64,000 nucleotides of DNA from Aradus depressus (lineage: Eukaryota; Arthropoda; Insecta; Hemiptera; Aradidae), in contig OY759215.1 of assembly GCA_963662175.1 (NCBI GenBank), positions 31,622,066 through 31,686,065 of the forward strand. The letters are read 5' to 3'. Of this stretch, positions 44,088 to 55,033 are shown piece after piece. Position 1 is the stretch's first letter; each line of letters opens with the position of its first letter. The notes beneath the pieces are model-generated. The model was not told the DNA's origin and ran no database searches. It saw nothing but the letters and a program-made list of their open reading frames with translations. The position numbers were made by a program, and so were the translations under genes.

Positions 44088-44217
44088 CTGAAATCACACA
44101 GAAGAACACTTCATTTAAATAATGTAAAAATGCATTTCAAGTTAATGGAACATTACTCTGAAAGAGTTACTGAAGAGGGGGGCCATTATCGATACGCTAA
44201 GGATATATTGTAATTTT

Positions 44218-44466
44218 CCCATAGAAACAAAAGACGTTGTCTTCCCACTGTTTTATTTGCGAGCATAACCGGTTTTTAACTCAACAGTGTCACATCCTAC
44301 TCGTACAGTCTAAACGACTAATAATAATAATGTTGTACGGTTGGGATGTGCCATTGGTTATGTCGGTGTTGCACAGAAAACCGGTTTGGGTCGTAAATAA
44401 AACAATGGGAAGACATTGTCTTTTGTTTCTATGAAGACTCTCGTCTCACAATATCCTTACTATCAC
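44218..44466. mobile_element. Family B, second copy
   Basis: About 249 bp between direct repeats ATATTGTAATTTT at 44205-44217 and 44467-44479. It keeps the GACGTTGTCTTCCCACTG arm and the same tail end, but the hairpin cores are decayed (GTGTTGCACAGAAAACCGG). Confidence 0.75.
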
Positions 44467-44520
44467 ATATTGTAATTTTATTTATTTCATAATATTTTTA
44501 AACTGTAACACATAGCAACA

Positions 44521-44735
44521 TTTTTTTATTTATTTATATACATATTTACACAGACATAACATTTGTCATTAGTAAGTGTGATGAGTTGTGTCAAGTGTGT
44601 GGCTGTACTGCTGAGAAAAGTGACCGAAGAGGAGTCCTGGCTAATTCTGGAGCAGGTCCTTCTGCCATGCCCGCTTAAGGCGTTGTGGCGGATTTGTGGG
44701 GAGAGTGTTTGTGGATAATTGTTGAATAAGTGGAT
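44521..44735 (-). mobile_element. Second Jockey-like LINE 3' end
   Basis: The minus frame ends NPPQRLKRAWQKDLLQN and stop, closely matching [17 protein letters not shown] of the 34.9-kb fragment, and is followed by a T-rich stretch near 44521 (A-tail side). Only the last codons and the 3' tail remain. Confidence 0.6.
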
Positions 44736-45131
44736 TGGCGTGTAAAATAACTTTTTATTATTGATATTAACTTCATGAGGTTACCTGATCACACACTCTT
44801 CACAATATTCCTCTTATCTTGAAAAATATATTTATATATCAGAGGGGCGCTAATTATTGACCTTGTTCCCTCCTTACCCCTGTCAAACATAATCTACTTC
44901 ATAGACCTCCAAATAAATGTCCAGATGAAACCAGTCACTAATTTTACTTATTACAGAAAAAAGAAATCAAATGCTTGGACTTTAACGAAGAATAGCGCAC
45001 AACCTTGACCATGGAATGACGTAAAGAAGAAAAACAGATATGGAAAGAAATCATGTGCACCAGGAAAAGATGTATAACGAAGACAAACAAAAAAGGAACA
45101 CTAATAATAATTATTGAACTGAATGTATCGA

Positions 45132-45477
45132 GGTTAGGTTAGGTTTTATGACTCATGCCCGGGCTTTAACTACGAGGTCATATCGCCTACTACCAGAGCG
45201 CTCTTTCGTCACTCTGGTGGACATGAGCCCGACTCTACTGTGGGAGTCCTAAATTTTGCCAACCCTAAATTTTTATTTATCTAGGGTAGGGGTCTTTAAC
45301 GAGTACCTGACATCGTACGGGCTCGGGACCATCGCTTAACGTCCCATCCGAAGGACGGCGTGCTTAAGTTTATTTTACCTCCCAGATAAAATAAACTAAG
45401 GGCCTCGGTCGGGCTACGAACCCACAACCTTGAGCTCAGAAGTCAAGCACGCATACCACTGAGCTACCGGCACCCTC
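45132..45477 (-). mobile_element. Full-length SINE-1 with 13-bp target duplication
   Basis: 346 bp between direct repeats CTGAATGTATCGA at 45119-45131 and 45478-45490. It is the cleanest copy: GGGTGCCGGTAGCTCAGTGG A box, B box, body with CGTCCTTCGGATGGGACG, ACGAAAGAGCGCTCTGGTAG and GGCGATATGACCTCGTAGTT, and an AACCTAACC tail. It is about 90% alike to the 14.6-kb copy by eye. Confidence 0.9.
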
Positions 45478-46324
45478 CTGAATGTATCGATACTAAAAAT
45501 GTTTATATTTATCTTACAATAGGTAATTATTATTGTAAGATAAACATTAACAAATTTAGTATCGATACATTCATTACATCGAGTTATTAGAGTTTTTCAG
45601 TTGTGTGTACCTTCTAAATCCATAGGAGTCGATGAAAATGAAAATTTTTGTTCGGGTAAGAGTGAATTTTCCACTATTTAAATTAATCTTCTGTAACTTT
45701 AGAGGGCCCTCGAAAGCACTAGGCATGTGAAGGTTTGCCCTTAATTGAAAGGAGATGAATTTTTGAAAAAAAAAAAAAAAAATGAATTAAACATTTTTAT
45801 ATGTATTTTTGTGTTTGAAAGAATTCGAATACAAAAAGTTCCTTGAAATGCAGAGTAAAAAATACTCAGCGATTGAGTTTAAATAGTCTAAAACGTTTGA
45901 AGCATCATTTGGTGAGAGGGGCCCGTGGAGCAATTGCTGAGGGGGGCCCGGTTAATGGCTGACCTGCTAAATCCGCCATTTATTCCTTGTGACCGCAGAT
46001 TATTAACGAAGGAAATAGCTTATCACCGTTTTAATTGAAACATTTTAAAGGAAACATTATTTTTAATTGCAAGAAGATTATCAATTATTGAGTGTTGAAT
46101 TGAAATTAGATCTTCTTAATGGCTACACAGCTGCATTGGCAACTAGCTACGTGTTGGAACTTGAGTATCCCATCATCAGAAACCTGAGTGACAGCTGTTC
46201 TCTGAGGTGTTCTTAATTGGTACCGATTTAAAAACAGTTGCGACCTAATTAGAACCACGGAGCGGCTCGTTACTGGTACTTCATAAGGTAAAATAGAAGC
46301 AACTAACTCTTTCACAACGCATTG

Positions 46325-46910
46325 TTTTTTACTTCCCCAGTTATAAAGGAAGTTATAGATCAAAAATTCGATGCGTAATTTTCAACGGAATTCAGTGTTT
46401 TCCAAATAAGAAAAAATAATTCCTGTGTCCAAAAACCAAAGGAGAGGGGACGATAAGGGGGGTTTAACATTAAAGCACTAATAACTGCCGATAGAATGAA
46501 TGTATCGATACGAACTTTTATATGTGTAGCTAAAACCCCATTAGGACATCACATATCGATTTTCAGCTATATCGGCCAGAGGGGAGGGAGGGATTAGGGG
46601 AAAGGCTTAACTCAAAAACACTAATAACTGCCGTTATAATGAAAGTATCGACTTGAAATTTCATATGTGAATTCAAAACCACATAAGGACGACACCTATT
46701 AATTTTCAGCAGAATCAGCCGAAGGGGAGAGGCAGATCAGATGGAGGATACCAATAAGGATTATACAAAATAATTTTCCGCGAAATCGGTTAAAGGAAGG
46801 GGGGGGGGCAGAGAATCTATAAAAACCTTGGTAACTGCCAATGTAATGACTCAAACCTCACTAAAATAAACGGTGGATTGGCTTTGGAGAGAGTGCGAAA
46901 AAATAATTGA
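46325..46910 (-). repeat. 140-bp-unit repeat copy, inverted
   Basis: It starts ACTTCCCCAGTTATAAAGGA and AAAATTCGATGCG, with blocks ACTGCCGATAGAATGAATGT (46486 and about 140 bp later) and ends near a GAGAGTGCGAAAAAATAATTG remnant. Confidence 0.6.
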
Positions 46911-48264
46911 GCCGGTTATTCTGGAACGAACTTTTTTGTATATTTCCTGATAATCAGCGAAACTTCCAAAGTCAGCTAGCATTTAACAATAATAATAATA
47001 ATAAAATGTGTGAGAGGTCAGAGACTACTTTTTTTTTAGAGCCTGTGAAATAATTGTATACATTAGATTTTACAAAAATAAATATTATTATTATCTACTT
47101 CCTATACCAACACTTTGCGCATTCAATCCACAGAACACCAAAGTAATATTGAAAATTTATTTACAATCAAGTTGAAAAAAACTGAAAGAAAAACATGTTT
47201 AAACGTTAACGCGACTAAAATTAAGCCTAGTGCTTATGAAATGAATTTTCGATGGATTATATAACTTCCCCATGTACTTCTTATAGTTTCCATCTTCTAA
47301 GAACTTGCTGTGTCTTATAACGCACGTATATTCCCAAACGTAATTTTGTCGCAATGTCTGTATTTTTGCTTTTAACATTTTCCCATTATCCCTGTGAACC
47401 TTCTTCATCTTCAGATGCCAAAGATGAACCATCTAGTCTTTCGTCACTCTGCATACTTTAGCATGGTACATCTAATCTCACTATGTAACACTATCGTTAT
47501 ATAAGTAAATAAGTTCTCACAATTTCTCTTTGACTGGCGCCTCGATATGTACGGAGGTGCAAATTGAAATATGAATCTTCAAAGGAAGGTAAAATTATTT
47601 CAATTTACTTTGTAAGTATTCAGCGCTAGAACTAGACAAAGTGGAAATGTTAATTTTAATAAAATGAAAGGCATGCAATTTCCCACCGAAGGAAATTATT
47701 TTGCTCATTTTTCACGAATGATCCTCGGAGAAGTATAAGTGACGTAGTAAACATTGTCAAAAATCAACACGTATAAATTCGAAAATAGACTCATTTCATA
47801 GAAAATTTAATATTCTACAATTTTAGTAATATAACTTTTTATTGAATCTATAGTTTACGAGGGAGCCCATAGCAAAGATTTATATTTCGACTAATTATAT
47901 GCTAAAATTAAGCTTTTGAGTAAAAAAACGTTCTCCGCCTTGCATTATTTAAGTGCACTGTACATAAGATATCACATTTCTGCAATGCACCCAGAATGCC
48001 TACATTTGCCCTCGAACTCCAATTTACACCCTCAGCTGAGTTATGAAACGCTATTTTCTTATGTAAATACACATTTTCCGTAAATTATTGTAATGTTGTG
48101 ACATGACATTTTACTACAATTCGGTAAATCAGTTTCAGAGGGAGAGTGAAAACTTAGTTGATTAATTCGGGCAGGGAAACTCATCGATGACATTTGTTCT
48201 TGATTACATGACCGAATATATTTTTTTAGCGTTTTGGGTCGATATAGTGGAAATACTAATAAAT
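46911..48264. other. No gene seen
   Basis: AT-rich upstream or intron sequence. The minus frame at 47199-47432 shows no coding bias. Confidence 0.5.
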
Positions 48265-49563
48265 AAAATTAACAAGATGATAAAGCTGTTTTTTATTGAA
48301 CACTTATATTTACTACGTTTCCATGGCACTTCAAAACTGTTTTGGTTTTCAAAACCCTATGGAAACGGTGATTTCGAAACAGTTTTGGTTCAAGGTCAAG
48401 ACAGGAAATTTTTGGTTTTGAGTTGAAAACTGTTTTGAAAAAATAATATGGAAACGGGAGTAAGTTAAGAACAGTTTTGAGGCATGCGCAGCAACCACAT
48501 ACATAAATAACCTTGTCTTTCAATTATAACCTTTTTGCTACTGTTACCTACTTTCTGAAGTTTTGTCAGTTAAAGTTGTTTGTTTAAACAACAGATAGGA
48601 CCAACTGCGTAATGAGAAGCACTATTATTAACTTTTTTGACAGTTCCATTACAAAAGTTATAAACCAATTATAATTATTTATACTATAAAAAATAGTTAA
48701 AACTATAAAAAATAGATTAATAAACTTTTTATCACAAAAAAAGCGAAAAAAGAACAAACAAGTAGCATAACCTATTCGAGATAACAGGGCAAGGAGTTTA
48801 TACCTTTGAAAACTGTTTTGAAAACAGTTTTCAAAACTCATCATGGTAACACTTTTGGTTTGAACCAAAATTATTTTTCAAAACAGTTTTGAAGTGCCAT
48901 GGAAACGTAGTAATTGTCTAATTCCACATGCATATACATGAATGTGAATCGGTTTCGGCTTACGCCATCGTCAGCACAAGGTTCAACATTAACGGAGATA
49001 TGAGCTAGACAGACATATTTATATTAACTTAAGAGTACCTGGGGTAGGAGGGGTCCTCCTCCCTAGGGGGTGGAAATCCCTTTCTAACGGTATTGACCAA
49101 CTGTGGATATATTTGAAAACGAGAAAATACCAAGAAACGAAGATAAAATAAAATATAAAATTATAAAAATTTCTATGAAATCAATATAACATGAATGTGC
49201 AGTATATAATAGTTACTATATATCTGAGTAGAAGAATATTTGATCTACGTTAAAATAGACACCAATGCTTGTTAACCAAAATAAAATCGGAAAAAAAAGT
49301 TATATGAAATCATAATTTTATATTTTATTTTATTTGGTTTCGTGTTATTTTCTCGTTTTCAAATATATTCACAGTTGGTCAATACCGTTACAGGTACTCC
49401 CAAGTTAATATAAATATGTCTGCCTAGCTCATATCTCCATTATTGTTGAACCGTGTGCTGACGATGGCGTAAGCCGAAACCGGACACATTTATGTATATG
49501 TATGTAGAATTAGACAATATAAGTGTTCAATAAAAAAGTGCTTTATTTATCATCTTTTTAATT
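48265..49563. mobile_element. Palindromic element, family C, with nested insertion
   Basis: Outer arms (AAGATGATAAA...TTTTTTATTGAACACTTATATT at 48272-48310 and its complement at 49516-49555) continue inward as TGTCTAATTC and the core GCTGACGATGGCGTAAGCCGAAACCGG (minus about 48950-48974, plus 49458-49482). The left arm is split by the 602-bp element at 48311-48912. Confidence 0.7.
48311..48912. mobile_element. Small DNA transposon (MITE-like), 34-bp inverted termini
   Basis: 602 bp with 34-bp identical inverted termini that begin TACTACGTTTCCATGGCACT, flanked by the 3-bp repeat ATT (48308-48310, 48913-48915). The empty site can be read from the intact opposite arm of the host palindrome. A 3-bp duplication fits PIF/Harbinger-type movement, although that group prefers TWA. 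There is no transposase frame. Internal AAAACTGTTTTG repeats occur many times. Confidence 0.75.
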
Positions 49564-49925
49564 TTGTGGTTTACATGAGTTCGGGATTTTGGAATAACTA
49601 TGCAGCAAGACTTGGAGTAGAAGGTCGGGTGTGGATTGCTCAGATCCGGGATGGAATGGCATTGTGTCTCGGACGTGAATGTCTTCGACGTCACATGTAA
49701 TCTAGTCTTTCTCCACAATGACGTCCAAATCACGGACACGACAACATCAATTGCACCTCTCACATTGTGTTCTTCTTCTACAATAGAAGTACATTTCAGG
49801 TTCATTGAGAGTTTCTTACGAAAATGGACATTGCATTGAAAGTAAATTAGCACTGCAATTCTCAAGAGCGAATATATTACCAACACTGATCAAACCTCTT
49901 TGTTTTCTGCGGAGATCTTTCGTTT

Positions 49926-50122
49926 TTTTTATCTGAGAGGTTAAAAAGTTTGAGCGCACCGTCCTTCGGATAACAGGTTAAAGACCACTACTCTAGGCGA
50001 CTAAACCTGGGTAAGTGAAATTTAGGACTCGAGGACATAACCACCAGAGCGACGAAAGAGCGCTCTGGTAGTAGGCGATATGACCTTATAGTTAAATTCA
50101 GGACATGAATCACAAGAACTAA
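49926..50122 (+). mobile_element. SINE-1 copy, 5'-truncated
   Basis: TTTATCTGAGAGGTTAAAAA, CACCGTCCTTCGGATAACAG, GAGCGCTCTGGTAGTAGGCG and a tail ATCACAAGAACTAACTATT. Confidence 0.7.
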
Positions 50123-50239
50123 CTATTATTTAGAAGATGAACTGTCATATAAGGTTGCATAACGTGGTAATATCGCATCCTAAAAAAATCATTGAATCGA
50201 ACATTTTTCTTACATAAAGCGGTTAATTTTTCATCTGCG

Positions 50240-50480
50240 TGAATGTAACATACGTATGTATATCAATTTTCCGCGAAATTGGTCGAAAGAAAGGGGGGCA
50301 GAAGACGGGCTCAACTCAAAAACCCTAATAACTGTGGATGTAATAAATGGATACAACATTTAGTATGGTGATTCGCAAGTCTCCTAAGAAAACATCTATT
50401 TATTTTCAACCAAATCGTTAAATTGAGAACAAAGGGAGAGCGAAAACTTAATTCATTAGATCATTTATTCTCGCAAATTA
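50240..50480 (-). repeat. 140-bp-unit repeat fragment
   Basis: One subunit in reverse with TTTTCCGCGAAATTGGTCGAAA and AACTGTGGATGTAATAAATGG, ending at GGGAGAGCGAAAACTTAATTC. Lower similarity than the other copies. Confidence 0.45.
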
Positions 50481-51174
50481 CCTGGCACCAAATTTCACAC
50501 CACGTAGCTGGAGGGGCATGCAAACAACAAATTAAAGAAGGGCATTTTGAAATGTCAACAATAAAAAAATTTCTTGCAGATATTCTTCAGTTTTTTACCT
50601 AAAATTCTGGATGAATTTTGTCTCGCATATCTCATTATATAATAACTAGCAGCTTACTCGGCTTCGCACGGTTAGTAACTTGAAGGAGGTTAGTGACTTT
50701 GTCTGTTCATTGAGTATAGAACGTTGCTGATCCGCGGATTGCACGGAGTTTACTGAATTTAAAATCACGAAATATGCAAGTTATTTCAAGGATGTCCCCT
50801 AAATTTTTTTACCAAAAATCTGAGGCATATCATTTTAAAGGACGAGTTCAAAAATATATATCTTTTTTTTTTTTTTTTAGGGGGGAGATAAAAAGCGTTT
50901 TATTTAGCCGAGCAGCGCAGGTTATCAGCTTTAGCTAAGTAATCTAACGCAAAGTTAGCCCAGGGCAACGCCGGGTAACCTGTTGGTAAGGCGAATTATT
51001 GAAAAAGTACCTATATGAAACATTAGAAGAAACTTCTAAGTTTTATTCAGGTTTTATTCATATATTTTATTTATATAGGTTTTATTCATTTATTAGAAGA
51101 AACTTCACATTTTCAGGAATGACAGAACCGAAAAGGAGGGTTCAAAAAAGTGGCAAGTCCAGAAAGAAAAAAGT

Positions 51175-51450
51175 CGTCGGTGAATTGCCAACAAAGTATT
51201 TCCTCAGCACGAATTAATCAATTAAGTTTTCACTCTCCCTCCAAAACCAACCGACTGTTTGTGCTAAAAGTCGAATAGTTGACTTACGCAAGGACTCCTA
51301 AATATTCATACTAAATTTCGTATTGATACATTGATTATATCGGCAGTTATGTACAGATACACAGAAAATTGTTTTCAATTTTAGGAATCAGGGGTCGGAA
51401 AACATGAAATTCCGGTGAGAACTCAACTTTGAATTTCTTATTATTATACC
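51175..51450 (+). repeat. 140-bp-unit repeat copy, short
   Basis: CCTCAGCACGAATTAATCAATT then TTTTCACTCTCCCTCC, one subunit (TTGATACATTGATTATATCGGCAG), and the end GGTCGGAAAACATGAAATTCC. Confidence 0.55.
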
Positions 51451-52059
51451 TAGAATAATAGTAAATGAAAAATAAGAAGCATCCTGAAGCACTGTTATCG
51501 TGTATAATTTAAAGCTTAGGTATACCAGGTTTACCGCTGTCAAAAAAATATGTAAATAAGCGAAAATCTTCTAATTCTACGAATAAACATTAATATCAAC
51601 ATGATTAGAAGTAGCTAGAGAACATCCCCTTGGAGAGGATTCCAGGCACGAGGCCATCTGGAGTGAGCAGGAGTAATGAAATCCTCCATGAACTCCTGTA
51701 CGATTCCCTTTCACACCATCTAAGGATGCGGGATGCCTATAACTTGTCTGCAATGCTAATCCGACAAATTGGGTTGTTTTAACAACATCCATTGGCCGTG
51801 TCTTCATTACTCTCCGAAGCTAGATACAAGACAGATCTTGGTCACTTGCCTCCGGGCAGAAACATTACCTGTCTCTCTGGCAAGAAGAGCAGATGGTGTT
51901 TTTTTTTTTATGCGTTTTTAACTACTGCCATAAACAGCAGTGGAACCAGACTTACGACTAGAAATCTGTGAAACTTGCAGTCCACATAAACCCCGCTCCA
52001 TTTCACTGCGGAGATTTACAATGACCTGAGGCTTAGTGATTATAGTCTTCTATTGCGGC

Positions 52060-52430
52060 CCTAAAGTAAACAAAACTGAATTTCAAATGAATAAATCTTG
52101 CTTTCCTCAATTTCTCTTCGCTTGTTACACAAGAAAAATATCTTGGGCATTCTCCGGAAAACGCTGAAGTCCTGTATTATAATCCTAGAAGTCCATTCCA
52201 TTCCGCTTCTCAAAGTTTCACTCTAATCTTTGCGTCCATGACAATCCTGTCCTCGATCCATGTACTCACATACCCACCCAGACAATCCTCCCCGAAGACT
52301 GAGGCGGTGCTGGCCGAATGCTGATAGTGACCAGTTTGTTCTCTTATTATCTCTTTTCTTCAGCTCTACTGTTCTCTCGGTCTGCCTCCACTGCTAGTGA
52401 GAAGCTAGACACATACTGGGAGGACCCGCG
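52060..52430 (-). repeat. Dispersed GC-rich repeat, copy 3
   Basis: The reverse complement of copy 2 order: GACAATCCTCCCCGAAGACTG, GAGGCGGTGCTGGCC, then TCGGTCTGCCTCCACTGCTAG. It lies 130 bp upstream of the unknown exon at 52559, so the frame at 52318-52500 is repeat sequence. Confidence 0.5.
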
Positions 52431-52558
52431 CCCCGATGACCTTCTTTACCTCCATTATGCATTATTATGTGGGGGAACAGTTGTTTTTAACATGATTTAA
52501 CATATTATTTTTTGCATAGTCTTATTATATGTCTCATTATAGTCTCCCCTGAAAGTAG

Positions 52559-52882
52559 AATTCTCCTTACAAATCAATCCTCCGACCCCTGGTGATGTAC
52601 GTGCCAGGTGTAAAGTGGAGCGGCCCCCTTCCAAGATATGGCGTCTTCCGACCTTGCAAAACTAGGTGCTTCGGATGGCAGTGGTTGCCCCCCTGGTTCC
52701 ACCACAGCTCCCAGAACCACCGAGACCCATACATGGAGACTATCGAGGACTACATCAAGAAGAGCTTCATCATGTACCACAGCTCTCTTCCCCTCATTCC
52801 TAGAGCAGTCTTCTATCAACTGGGTCAGCCATCTGAAAACCGTCGCCTCAAACACAGACTACCTCAGGACATCCTGTTGTAA
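52559..52882 (+). CDS. Unknown coding-looking 3' exon or gene fragment
   Basis: An open frame of 107 codons ends in TAA, in sequence far richer in GC than its surroundings. Third codon positions are strongly biased to C (TAC, CAC, TTC, ATC, AAC, GAC, AGC), which fits a real coding frame and argues against the two overlapping open frames. It reads LVMYVPGVKWSGPLPRYG, a Cys/Trp-rich stretch (CFGWQWLPPWFHHSSQN), then DPYMETIEDYIKKSFIMYHS. It begins after a possible acceptor (AGTAG at 52554-52558), since a stop lies just upstream in frame. I do not recognise the family. It may be a terminal exon of a plus-strand gene or a captured gene piece; its last codons and 3' flank recur inverted at 53411-53475. 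Confidence 0.45.
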   Translation, partial: NSPYKSILRPLVMYVPGVKWSGPLPRYGVFRPCKTRCFGWQWLPPWFHHSSQNHRDPYMETIEDYIKKSFIMYHSSLPLIPRAVFYQLGQPSENRRLKHRLPQDILL

Positions 52883-53017
52883 ACTGTTCAGTACTCTGTC
52901 TGAAGTGTACTATCATAAAAAACACTTGTCTTATGACAGAAAAGAACATAATATGTTCAATACAATAATAACTTTTAGGATGAGTATGTAGTAGTAAAAA
53001 ATAACAATAATAATTAT

Positions 53018-53286
53018 AAAGAAACCGTATGTTTAAAAAAAAATATATATTGTCTATTTCACAAATAATATATAATATGGGAGTACTTTCGGTATTGATA
53101 CCATCTTCAGCCACGACTTAACAAATACTATTTGTTCAGTATTTGTTAAGTCGTGGCTGAAGATGGTAGCAATACCGAAAGTACTCCCATATTATATATT
53201 ATTTGTGAAATAGATAATATTTTTTTTTAAACATACGTTTTTATTATTTTTATCAAGTGTTTCACAATATCTCTGCAAAAATGTAT
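53018..53286. mobile_element. Family A copy with 13-bp target duplication
   Basis: 269 bp flanked by the direct repeat CAATAATAATTAT at 53005-53017 and 53287-53299. Arms are head to head, with the motif on the minus strand at 53082-53111 and on the plus strand at 53158-53188. The right arm is longer and carries the extra tail TCAAGTGTTTCACAATATC. A 13-bp duplication points to target-primed insertion. Confidence 0.8.
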
Positions 53287-53471
53287 CAATAATAATTATG
53301 AAAAGTGTTGACTACACATTATTAATAGAAATACGTAAATTAGAACACGTTTATTCGACCGCCATATTTACAATACTGAGTTTCTTATCATATACCAACA
53401 TATGTTTTTTTCTGTCATAAGACAAGTGTTTTTTATGATAGTACACTATAACAGTTTACAACAGCATGTCC

Positions 53472-53572
53472 TCATGTCCACCCGAGTGACGAAAGAGCGC
53501 TCTGGTCATAGACGATATTACCTCGTAGTTGAAGCCCGGGCATGAGTCATAAAACCTAACCTATATTATACT
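53472..53572 (+). mobile_element. SINE-1 3' fragment
   Basis: CTCATGTCCACCCGAGTGAC to AAGCCCGGGCATGAGTCATA, with tail AAAACCTAACCTAT. Confidence 0.68.
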
Positions 53573-54364
53573 ACTTTTTTTTCGGTTTGTCCATTTATGT
53601 GTGTACCTTTCTAGGTTGATCTAGAGAAATAAATGGATTTAATTTGATATCTCTCAGAACAATGAAGAAGCTTTATTTCCATATTGAAAATTTTCTGAAA
53701 CAATATTTTCTTGGCTTTACTATGGCTTGGCGAAACTACATTAATGTTGGCTTATTATTTCATAAAAACATTAATACATGAGAATAGAGCCCCTTTTCAT
53801 TATTCATAACAAAGAAGAATAGACAATGAGGAACATAGTTTTGTTAAACAAGAACAATGTGGCTGTCCGTTTACTATTTCTCCATTCAAACTAGATCCTT
53901 CTTGCCTTGAATTCTTTGGAAACTTACTCCATAGATTGAACCGATTCACGTTTGAGGTAATCAACATTTTTCGTCCTCACAAATAGAACAGCCATCTATG
54001 GACTCACCTCGCATTTGCCTATCACGATCCCGATTGGACAAGACTCTTTCCTTTTCCAGAATCCTTTCCCTTTCTTTAACGATCCGGATTGAGGCATCAG
54101 AGGATCGATTGAAGCTCTTATTTTGTCCTTATTTAGTCCTCACATAGTCTATTGGATCAAGTCATCCTTTTTACTAAGTCTCCTTGTTACGCTCACCCTA
54201 TTTCAGACTTCATTATATTTAAGGATTATTTATAAATTTATTAGTATTGAAAAGAATTGAATAAGGCACAAGGACTTCATGAGTGTTCATTTCACAGTCA
54301 TCTTAGAATATAAGCAAATTCCCACCAGTCTGAGTTCACTCTACTTGTCCTACGTTAGCATTTG
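53573..54364. other. No gene seen
   Basis: Single-copy-looking, AT-rich sequence without a credible frame. Confidence 0.5.
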
Positions 54365-54765
54365 ACATTAACTTTTCGTTCCCCTCAAAACCAGTCGACC
54401 GTTTGAGTTGAAAATCTATGTTTTACTTACATAGAAACTTCTGAATCGTCGTACTAAATATTGTGTCGATATATTCATTATATCGGCAGCGATTAGATTT
54501 TTGAGTTGTCCTTATTATCCCTCTAATCCCCCCATTCTCTTCGGTCGATTTCACTGAAAATTATTAAGTGTCGCTCCTTAAGGGGATTTGAATTTAAATA
54601 TAAAATGTCATGTTTACATATTCATTAGATTGGCAGTTATTAGGGTTGTTCAGTCCCCCTCCCCTTAATCTCCCCTTCTCTTCAGCCGATTTGGCGAAAA
54701 ATTAATAGGTTGTCACCGATCATTTAGAGTTTTGAGTTTAAATATGAAATCACATGTCGATACAG
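54365..54765 (+). repeat. 140-bp-unit repeat copy
   Basis: Blocks GTCGATATATTCATTATATCGGCAG and AGCCGATTTGGCGAAAAATT occur at about 140-bp spacing, leading into the 62-64 bp tandem repeat. Confidence 0.55.
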
Positions 54766-54970
54766 TCATTGCTAGGCAATGGCTGTCACCTCATGGCTAG
54801 GGCGTGTGCTAGGGAGTCGTAGATACATTAGCTAAGATATACTAGGCATTGGCTGACATCTCAGCAAACATATGCTAGACAATGGTGCCTATCTTACCAA
54901 GATGTACTAGCCAATGGCTGGTATCTCAGCAAACATATGTTAGGCAATGGTAGGCATCTTAGTTAGATCC
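54765..54970. repeat. Degenerate tandem repeat, about 62-64 bp units
   Basis: Two units of TACTAGCCAATGGCTGGTAT-like sequence followed by CTCAGCAAACATATG, each built of two similar halves containing TAGGCAATGG. It directly precedes the 17-bp array by about 60 bp. Confidence 0.6.
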
Positions 54971-55033
54971 CGCAAAGATCTGTAATGTGTTTTTCAAAAA
55001 AGTCAGCTAGTTTTACCATAAGAAACTAAGGTG

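Noticed and set aside
48584..48868. 94-codon hydrophobic minus frame
   Set aside because: It is inside the 602-bp inverted-terminus element and arises from AT-rich sequence; no transposase motif.
52318..52500. 60-codon plus frame ending near the unknown exon
   Set aside because: It lies in the dispersed repeat that also occurs at 22.9 and 36.1 kb, so it is not a unique exon.
52574..52991. Alternative frames across the unknown exon
   Set aside because: Only the 52559-52882 plus frame has the C-ending codon bias. The minus and the other plus frame put the bias at first or second positions.
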